Source: an uncultured beta proteobacterium (GTDB lineage Bacteria; Pseudomonadota; Gammaproteobacteria; Burkholderiales; Burkholderiaceae_C). From it: 10,939 nucleotides of DNA. Positions 5,472 through 10,939 of this stretch are shown here, one piece after another (the first letter of the stretch is position 1; every line of letters starts with the position of its first letter). The DNA lies in contig CAIYQF010000081.1 of the NCBI GenBank assembly GCA_903928325.1, forward strand, positions 1-10,939. The letters are read 5' to 3'. The notes beneath the pieces were generated by a model. The model ran no database searches. It was not told the origin of the DNA and was given only the letters and a program-made list of their open reading frames with translations. Position numbers and translations under genes: made by a program.

Positions 5472-6982
5472 CGGCCAAATGCGTCATGGTTCTGGGCACC
5501 ACCAGCGGCGCGGGCAAAAGCTGGCTCACCACCGCGCTGTGCCGCTACTACGGCCGCCGGGGCCTGAAAGTGGCTCCCTTCAAAGCGCAAAACATGAGCA
5601 ACAACGCCCGCGTGGTGGCCGCGTGGCCCGGTGCGACAAGCGACGGCGTGCTGGACGCCGAAATCGGCAGCGCCCAGTACTTTCAGGCCCTGGCCGCACG
5701 CGCCGAGCCTGACGTGCGCATGAACCCGCTGCTACTCAAGCCCGAGCGCGACACCCATAGCCAGGTGGTCTTGCTGGGGCGGGTCAGCACCGCCTTGTCC
5801 GACATGCCCTGGCGCGAGCGCAGCAGCCACGTCTGGCCCGCCATTGCCCAGTCGCTGGACGCGCTGCGCGCCGAAAACGACGTGGTGGTGATGGAAGGTG
5901 CGGGCTCGCCCGCCGAGATCAACCTCTCCAGCAGTGACATCGTCAACATGCGCGTGGCCTTGCACGCCCAAGCGGCCTGCCTGTTGGTCACTGACATCGA
6001 CCGGGGTGGCGCGTTTGCCCATTTGTACGGCACCTGGGTGCTGCTGCCAAAGACCGAGCGCGCGCTGATCAAGGGCTTTGTGCTCAACAAGTTTCGGGGC
6101 GATGCCGCGCTTTTGGCACCGGGGCCGCAAATGCTGCAAGACCTAACCGGCGTCCCCACCGTGGCCACGCTGCCGATGTGGTGGCAGCATGGTTTGCCCG
6201 AAGAAGACGGGCTGTTTGACGACCGCAGCCGGGCGCCGGGCGCCGTGCGCACCACGGTGGCGGTGATTGCTTACCCGCGCATCAGCAATCTAGACGAATT
6301 TCAGCCACTCAAAAACATACCCGGCCTGCGCCTGCAGTGGGTGCGCAGCCCGTCCGAACTAGCTGGCTTGGCCCCAAGTGACTGGATCATCCTGCCGGGC
6401 TCCAAAAACACCAGTGGCGACCTGGCCTGGCTGCGCAGCCAAGCACTGGACCACGCAGTGGCCGCGCATGCGGCAGGCGGTGGCGCCGTATTAGGCATAT
6501 GCGGTGGCCTGCAAATGCTGGGTGAGGCGCTGATGGACCCGCACGGCATTGACGGCAACGCGCCGGGCCTGGGGCTGCTGCCACTGGTGAGCGTGTTCGA
6601 AGCCGAGAAAACCGTGTGCCGCACGGTCAGCCGGTTTCAAACGGCGCTGCCAGCGGTGACTTCTCCTTGGCAAGCGCTCGACGGTGTGGCGGTAAGGGGC
6701 TACGAAATCCACCACGGACAAACCCAAACGCAGGCCGCCTTGCTTGCGCTGGGCCATCAGGCACATGCGGTGCTCGCCAACGGCCTGGGTTGGCAAAACG
6801 CGATGGGCAACGTGATGGGTATTTACCTGCACGGCCTGTTTGAAGATGGCGCCGCCTTGCAGGCCCTGTTTGGCAGCCATTTGTCCGCTCCCGTGCCGAC
6901 GATGGAGTCGGTGTTTGATGGCCTGGCGGATTTTGTGGGTGCCCATTTTTCGCCTGGTGTGCTCGACGGGTTGATCGCCTGA
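5468..6982 (+). CDS. cobQ: Cobyric acid synthase (glutamine-hydrolysing)
   Basis: CobQ (CbiP) amidates the b, d, e and g carboxyls of adenosylcobyrinate a,c-diamide, using glutamine and ATP, to form adenosylcobyric acid. The 504-residue length is normal. The N-terminal dethiobiotin-synthetase-like domain carries the P-loop GTTSGAGKS at 10-18, APFKAQNMSNNARVV at 36-50, EIGSAQ at 65-70 and VVMEGAGSPAEINL at 140-153. The C-terminal class I glutamine amidotransferase domain carries ILPGSKNT at 308-315, the nucleophile Cys345 in GICGGLQMLG, GYEIHHG at 411-417 and His455 in GIYLHGLFED. It starts inside the btuD stop (ATGA), so it is the fifth gene of the riboswitch-controlled operon. No other corrin-ring or nucleotide-loop gene is present nearby, so the rest of the pathway must be elsewhere in the genome or supplied by salvage of precursors. 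Confidence 0.95.
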   Translation: MTAKCVMVLGTTSGAGKSWLTTALCRYYGRRGLKVAPFKAQNMSNNARVVAAWPGATSDGVLDAEIGSAQYFQALAARAEPDVRMNPLLLKPERDTHSQVVLLGRVSTALSDMPWRERSSHVWPAIAQSLDALRAENDVVVMEGAGSPAEINLSSSDIVNMRVALHAQAACLLVTDIDRGGAFAHLYGTWVLLPKTERALIKGFVLNKFRGDAALLAPGPQMLQDLTGVPTVATLPMWWQHGLPEEDGLFDDRSRAPGAVRTTVAVIAYPRISNLDEFQPLKNIPGLRLQWVRSPSELAGLAPSDWIILPGSKNTSGDLAWLRSQALDHAVAAHAAGGGAVLGICGGLQMLGEALMDPHGIDGNAPGLGLLPLVSVFEAEKTVCRTVSRFQTALPAVTSPWQALDGVAVRGYEIHHGQTQTQAALLALGHQAHAVLANGLGWQNAMGNVMGIYLHGLFEDGAALQALFGSHLSAPVPTMESVFDGLADFVGAHFSPGVLDGLIA

Positions 6983-7074
6983 GTGCACCTGCTTTCGCCC
7001 TGGGCGTCCTGCAGTCCATGCGCCTAGCCGCACAATAGGGCACCTAGCCCCCCACGCTGAGACCAAAAGCCTCC

Positions 7075-7956
7075 ATGCCATCCACAACCGCGAATTGGAT
7101 CCCCTGGACCGCCTGCGACGCGCGCGGCTGCATCCAGCGCCCCACCGAGCGCGACCACAAGTACACGCGGGGCGTGCTGGGCGTGGTCACCGGCTCGCGC
7201 CAATACCCCGGTGCCGCCGTGCTGACCTGCGCCGCTGCTCTGGCTACCGGCTTGGGCATGGTGCGCTTTTACCCGGATACCGCGGGCGCCGGTCTGGCCA
7301 CCCTGGTACTGCAACGCTTACCAGAAGTGGTGGTGGCGCCGGGCGCGGTGCACGCATGGCTGCTGGGCTCAGGCATCGCACCTGCTGGGGGCTGGTCGCT
7401 CAGCCTTTGGCTGCGCCAACACCAGATGGCCGCCACGCGCGCCCAAGCAGCCCCCACGGTGCTGGACGCTGGCGCCTTGCACCTGGCGGGCACGCTGAGC
7501 GGGCCCACGCTGATCACCCCGCACGCAGGCGAACTGGCCACCTTGCTTTGCGCGCGCGGCGTGTCGGTGTCGCACCAGACCATTGCTGCCGACCCGCGCC
7601 ATTGGGCCGCCCAGGCGCAGCAGACCTTGGGCGTTACCGTTTTACTTAAAGGCGCGCATACCGTGGTGGCGGGCGACGGTGTTTGTATCGCGCTGCCGCC
7701 GTCCACGCCCTGGCTGGCTACGGCGGGCACGGGCGATGTGCTGGCGGGCATGGTTGGTGCTCTGGTGGCATCCCACCATGGGCCATGTTCCGTGCAACCG
7801 CCTCTGTTGGCTCATCTAGCGGCCACGGCGGCCTGGCTGCACGCGCAGGCGGCGCAGGGCGCAAGCGGCGGCGCACCCCTGACTGCCAGCGGGCTGATCG
7901 CCGCTATTCCCCTTGCCTTGCGTGCGCTCTTGTACGCCGACACGCTCGCCCCGTAA
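7075..7956 (+). CDS. nnrD: ADP/ATP-dependent NAD(P)H-hydrate dehydratase
   Basis: NnrD repairs hydrated NADH and NADPH, dehydrating the S-hydrate at the cost of ADP or ATP. The 293-residue product is a ribokinase-like (YjeF C-terminal/CARKD) protein: HKYTRGVLGVVTGS at 28-41, AALATGLGMVRFY at 54-66, TVLDAGAL at 128-135, ITPHAGEL at 147-154, LLKGAHTVV at 190-198 and the nucleotide/catalytic motif ATAGTGDVLAGMVGAL at 215-230, with Asp221 as likely catalytic base. It lacks the NnrE epimerase domain found in many bacterial fusions. The gap of 92 nt after cobQ contains an in-frame stop at 7045-7047 before the chosen ATG. A CACAAT box at 7031-7036 could be a -10 of its own promoter, without a clear -35, so whether it belongs to the B12 operon is open. 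No functional link with B12 is evident. Confidence 0.9.
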   Translation: MPSTTANWIPWTACDARGCIQRPTERDHKYTRGVLGVVTGSRQYPGAAVLTCAAALATGLGMVRFYPDTAGAGLATLVLQRLPEVVVAPGAVHAWLLGSGIAPAGGWSLSLWLRQHQMAATRAQAAPTVLDAGALHLAGTLSGPTLITPHAGELATLLCARGVSVSHQTIAADPRHWAAQAQQTLGVTVLLKGAHTVVAGDGVCIALPPSTPWLATAGTGDVLAGMVGALVASHHGPCSVQPPLLAHLAATAAWLHAQAAQGASGGAPLTASGLIAAIPLALRALLYADTLAP

Positions 7957-8000
7957 GGTGTTTTTGGGAAATTCAGGTCCCGCTAGCCGATCCTGAGGGC

Positions 8001-10268
8001 CTAGGCCACCAGTGGCAGGCTGCGGTGGCGCTTGCCGCTTAAGGCGAACAAGGCGTTGGACACCGCCGGTGCGATGGGCGGCAAGCCCGGTTCGCCCACG
8101 CCGCCGGGCGTGCGTTCGCTGGCGATGATGTGGGTTTCCACCACCGGCGCCTGGGCGAGCTGCAGCATGGGGTAATTGGTGAAGTTGCTTTGCTGCACTA
8201 CGCCGTCTGCAATGTCAATCTTGCCCCACAGCGCTGCGGTGATGCCCATGACCACGGCGCCCTCCAGTTGCTGTGCCACGATGCCGGGGTTGACCACGGT
8301 GCCGCAGTCGATCGCGCAGACCACGCGGTGCACGCGTGGCACGCCGCCTTCTAGCGATACCTCCGCCACCTCGGCCACGATGGAGCCAAAGGACTCGTGC
8401 AAGGCAATGCCCCGTGCGCGACCAGCGGGCAGTGCGCTGCCCCACTGGGCTTTGCTGGCGGCCAGGTTGAGCACCGCCAAATAGCGCGGCGCGGCTTGCA
8501 GCAGGCTGCGGCGAAATTCCAGCGGGTCTTTTTGCGTGGCGGCAGCAAGTTCGTCGATAAAACTTTCTGAAAAGAACGCGTTGTGCGAATGCCCGACCGA
8601 GCGCCAAAAGCCCACCGGCACGCCCATGCTGGTGGCCACGTGGGCCATGTGCTGGTGGGCAAAGCCGTAGGGCAGGTCGAACAAGCCCTCGGCGGTGGTT
8701 TTGTCCGGCATGTCCACCGGCCCGGCCAGCAGCGGCACGGCGCGCTCCATCCAGCGCGGCGAGATGGCGTCGCCTGCGGACTTGATGCGCAGGCTTTGCA
8801 CCTGGCCTTGCGCGTCTACCGCGGCTTTGAGCCGCGCGGCGTGCATGGGGCGGTAGAAGTCGTGCCCCATGTCCTCTTCGCGCGACCAGGACAGTTGCAC
8901 CGGCTTGCCACTGCTTGCCATGGCCACTGTCACCGCCTGGGCAATAAAGTCCACGTCCAAGCGCCGACCGAAGCCGCCACCCAGCAAAGTGACGTGAACG
9001 GTGACTTTGTCCGGGCTCACGCCTGCCGCCTTGGCTGCGGCGGCCAGCGCGGAGGACGGCACTTGCGTTGGCACCCAAATCTCCACAGCGCCGTCCTTGA
9101 CTTGCGCGGTGCAGTTCATGGGCTCCATGGTGGCGTGGGCCAGGTAGGGCGCGGTGTAGCTGGCCTCCAGGGTTTTGGAGGCTGACTTTTCAGTGGCGTC
9201 TATGTCGCCCTTGGTAAAGAAAGTGAAGCCACTTTCGCGGTCTAGCTGGTTTTGCAGTTCTGCGGCAATGGCCTGGGTATCTAGCGCGCCCTTGGGGCGC
9301 TGCTGCCACTGCGCAACCACCGCCTGGGCGCCTTGGCGGGCGTGCCAGGTGGTCTGGCCCACCACGGCAAAACCTGCGCTTGATCCATGCGCTGCGCCCA
9401 GGGCCACCACCTGCTGCACGCCGGGCAAAGCCAGCGCCGCTTTGCTGTCTAGCGCGCCGACGCTGCCACCCAGCATGGGCGACATGCGCACGGCGGCAAA
9501 CACCATCTCCGGCAGGCGCACGTCCAGGCCAAAGCCCGCGCTGCCGTTCACTTTTGCCAACAGGTCAGAGCGCGGGGCGGCCGTGCCTATGAGCTTCCAG
9601 TCCTTGCGGTTTTTGGGCGCTACGTTTGCCGGCGTGCTGCCAGCCGCTGCCTGGGCCAGTTCGCCATAGTGGCCCGAGGGGCCGGAGGCGTGTTGCACGC
9701 GGCCTGCGGTTACCGTGACCTCAGCCGCAGGCACTTTCCACTGTGCGGCTGCGGCGCCCACCAAGCTGGCGCGCGCGGTGGCTGCGGCCATGCGCAGCGG
9801 CTCCCAGCCATCAGCCACGCTGCTTGAGCCGCCGGTGACGATGAGGCCGAGTTCGCGGGCGAACTTGCTGACCACCCATTCGCCCACTGCCACCGTGGTG
9901 GGCTTGGCGCCGCCCTCTGACTCCAGCGGGTGAAAGGGCAGGCTGCCCAGCAGCATGGCTACGTTGCCGTAAATGGCGTCTGCGCCCGCTTGCTCCAGGC
10001 GCACGCGCGCCAGCGGCACGTCCAGCTCTTCGGCCACCAGCTGGGCCAAAGCGGTGTGCACGCCCTGGCCCATTTCGCTGCGGGCCATGGCCAGCACCAC
10101 GCTGCCGTCTTGGCCGATTTTGATCCAGCCGTTGAGCGCCACGTCGCCTTGCGTGGGCAACATGGTGTCGGGCTTGCCCAGGCGCGAGCGCGGCGGCATT
10201 ACGCCCCAGCCCACCACCAAAGCGCCGGTGGCGCCCAGGGCGCTCAGTATCCAGGTGCGGCGCTTCAT
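8001..10268 (-). CDS. Molybdopterin-binding large subunit, isoquinoline 1-oxidoreductase beta (IorB) type
   Basis: This is the molybdenum cofactor subunit of a xanthine oxidase-family hydroxylase, which inserts oxygen from water into an N-heterocycle or aldehyde. The 755-residue product opens with MKRRTWIL and a hydrophobic stretch to about residue 24, a twin-arginine (Tat) signal without a clear cleavage site. Then come GWIKIGQDGSVVLAMARSEM (47-66), a hammerhead-type region around 243-290, ATMEPMNCTAQV (379-390), the glycine-rich LLGGGFGRRLD (428-438), FWRSVGHSHNAFFSESFIDE (554-573), DCGTVVNPG (654-662) and GGVGEPGLPPIAP (722-734), where Glu726 matches the catalytic glutamate of the superfamily. 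The start at 10268 overlaps the small-subunit stop (ATGA); the frame is open further upstream, but only inside the small-subunit gene. The substrate cannot be read from sequence; isoquinoline is just the name of the founding enzyme. Confidence 0.92.
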   Translation of the reverse strand: MKRRTWILSALGATGALVVGWGVMPPRSRLGKPDTMLPTQGDVALNGWIKIGQDGSVVLAMARSEMGQGVHTALAQLVAEELDVPLARVRLEQAGADAIYGNVAMLLGSLPFHPLESEGGAKPTTVAVGEWVVSKFARELGLIVTGGSSSVADGWEPLRMAAATARASLVGAAAAQWKVPAAEVTVTAGRVQHASGPSGHYGELAQAAAGSTPANVAPKNRKDWKLIGTAAPRSDLLAKVNGSAGFGLDVRLPEMVFAAVRMSPMLGGSVGALDSKAALALPGVQQVVALGAAHGSSAGFAVVGQTTWHARQGAQAVVAQWQQRPKGALDTQAIAAELQNQLDRESGFTFFTKGDIDATEKSASKTLEASYTAPYLAHATMEPMNCTAQVKDGAVEIWVPTQVPSSALAAAAKAAGVSPDKVTVHVTLLGGGFGRRLDVDFIAQAVTVAMASSGKPVQLSWSREEDMGHDFYRPMHAARLKAAVDAQGQVQSLRIKSAGDAISPRWMERAVPLLAGPVDMPDKTTAEGLFDLPYGFAHQHMAHVATSMGVPVGFWRSVGHSHNAFFSESFIDELAAATQKDPLEFRRSLLQAAPRYLAVLNLAASKAQWGSALPAGRARGIALHESFGSIVAEVAEVSLEGGVPRVHRVVCAIDCGTVVNPGIVAQQLEGAVVMGITAALWGKIDIADGVVQQSNFTNYPMLQLAQAPVVETHIIASERTPGGVGEPGLPPIAPAVSNALFALSGKRHRSLPLVA

Positions 10269-10756
10269 GCGCTCACCTCTTGGCGTGCGGACGATTGCAA
10301 GGCGGTCTGGGTCGTGCCCGCTGCCCGGTGGATGGCGGCGCGCACCCGTTGGTAGGTGCCGCAGCGGCAAATGTTGGTCATGGCGGCGTCTATGTCGGCG
10401 TCGCTGGGTTGGGGCTTGCGCGCCAGCAGCGCGGCTGCGGCCATGAGCATGCCGCTTTGGCAGTAGCCGCATTGGGGCACTTGCTCGGCAATCCAGGCCA
10501 ATTGCAAGGCGTGGGGCTGCTCGGCGCTGCCCAAGGACTCGATGGTGCGAACGCTTTTGCCCACCACCAAGGACGCCGGCGTTACGCAGGAGCGCACCGC
10601 CTGGCCATCCACGTGCACCGTGCAAGCGCCGCAGGCGGCCACGCCGCAGCCAAATTTGGTGCCGGTGAGGTGGAGCTGGTCGCGCAGCACCCACAAAAGG
10701 GGCATGTCGGCAGGCGTGTCGGTTTGCACCGCTTGGCCGTTGATGGTCAGGTTCAT
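10265..10756 (-). CDS. [2Fe-2S] small subunit, isoquinoline 1-oxidoreductase alpha (IorA) type
   Basis: This electron-transfer subunit carries two [2Fe-2S] clusters that take electrons from the molybdenum centre of its partner. The 163-residue length fits the family. The N-terminal plant-ferredoxin-like domain has Cys37, Cys42, Cys45 and Cys57 (GCGVAACGACTVHVDG, then SC); the C-terminal helical domain has Cys96 and Cys99 (QCGYCQSGM) and Cys130 and Cys132 (NICRCGTY). All eight ligands are present. There is no signal peptide, so if the large subunit really uses Tat, this one would be exported with it as a folded complex. Its ATG is preceded by a good ribosome binding site (AGAGAGGA, about 9 nt upstream) and its stop overlaps the next start by ATGA. 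No cytochrome or FAD subunit is visible in the window. Confidence 0.94.
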   Translation of the reverse strand: MNLTINGQAVQTDTPADMPLLWVLRDQLHLTGTKFGCGVAACGACTVHVDGQAVRSCVTPASLVVGKSVRTIESLGSAEQPHALQLAWIAEQVPQCGYCQSGMLMAAAALLARKPQPSDADIDAAMTNICRCGTYQRVRAAIHRAAGTTQTALQSSARQEVSA

Positions 10757-10939
10757 GGGACGTCGTCCTCTCTTAAAAGAATGCGCCCATCGTACGGCAA
10801 GCGCAATACCTGGCTGCCCAGGGGTACTACTTCAACCACCCCATGCGCTGCGCCAAACGGCGCGGCCTTTGCTGGCTAGCGCAGCCCGGTCGAGTGGGCC
10901 TGCGCCCTTTCAGGACCCCACGCTTGGGCCGCGGCCAAG
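10757..10939 (-). other. Upstream region of the molybdenum hydroxylase operon, possibly with the 3' end of a preceding gene
   Basis: Read on the minus strand, a coding-like frame with G/C-rich third positions enters from the right edge and ends at TAG (10878-10876), giving 20 residues that end in AQAHSTGLR. A hairpin follows about 10 nt later (GCTGCGCC at 10847-10854 with GGCGCGGC at 10859-10866, loop AAAC), without a T-run. The same frame then stays open for 40 more codons and stops at TGA overlapping the small-subunit ATG. No convincing promoter stands out; the ribosome binding site AGAGAGGA lies here. I do not recognise the 20 residues, so the preceding gene is only a suggestion. Confidence 0.3.

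Noticed and set aside
7973..7996. Hairpin between the convergent nnrD and large-subunit genes (TCAGG with CCTGA)
   Set aside because: The stem is only 5 bp with a 14-nt loop and has no T-run in the right place for either strand, so I do not call it a terminator.
7998..8007. Ten-base palindrome GGCCTAGGCC over the large-subunit stop codon
   Set aside because: A single short palindrome in G+C-rich DNA is expected by chance, and no second copy or half-site was noticed.
10269..10694. Upstream extension of the large-subunit frame to 897 codons
   Set aside because: It lies inside the small-subunit gene in another frame; the start at 10268 gives a proper Tat signal and an ATGA overlap.

Overview
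The window looks like a piece of chromosome from a betaproteobacterium of the Burkholderiales, most likely a member of the Comamonadaceae (Rhodoferax/Polaromonas-like). This is inferred from the high G+C content, the conserved zapA plus ZapB-like pair at the left edge, the style of the proteins and the TACAAT-type -10 elements. I cannot name the species from sequence alone.

Layout. (1) 1-405, minus strand: the 5' part of zapA (it runs off the left end) and, upstream of it, a short coiled-coil ZapB-like gene; the two overlap by ATGA. (2) 406-786: a divergent control region with two TACAAT boxes placed symmetrically around a TTGGCCAA palindrome, then an adenosylcobalamin riboswitch aptamer (about 481-700) and its expression platform, which holds a possible five-codon leader ORF. 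(3) 787-6982, plus strand: a compact vitamin B12 operon, btuB-btuF-btuC-btuD-cobQ (outer-membrane receptor, periplasmic binding protein, inner-membrane permease, ATPase, cobyric acid synthase). After btuB, which is 4 nt from btuF, each junction is a 4-bp ATGA overlap. (4) 7075-7956, plus strand: a stand-alone NAD(P)H-hydrate dehydratase (NnrD type). (5) 8001-10756, minus strand and convergent: a two-gene molybdenum hydroxylase operon of the isoquinoline 1-oxidoreductase type, a [2Fe-2S] small subunit followed by a Tat-signal-bearing molybdopterin subunit, again overlapping by ATGA. (6) 10757-10939: upstream region of that operon with possible remains of a preceding gene.

How the genes work together. 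Corrinoids would be taken up by BtuB with energy from TonB, captured by BtuF in the periplasm and imported by BtuCD. CobQ amidates adenosylcobyrinate a,c-diamide to adenosylcobyric acid inside the cell. The riboswitch in the leader would switch the operon off when adenosylcobalamin is plentiful. The remaining cobalamin assembly genes and tonB/exbBD are not in this window. The zap genes, nnrD and the molybdenum hydroxylase have no evident functional link with B12.

Most of the window consists of well-known families. The points most worth a second look are the btuB leader: a mini-ORF with its own ribosome binding site that overlaps the btuB start, an enlarged P5 loop in the riboswitch, and the symmetric divergent promoter that would give the ZapB-like gene a nearly leaderless mRNA.
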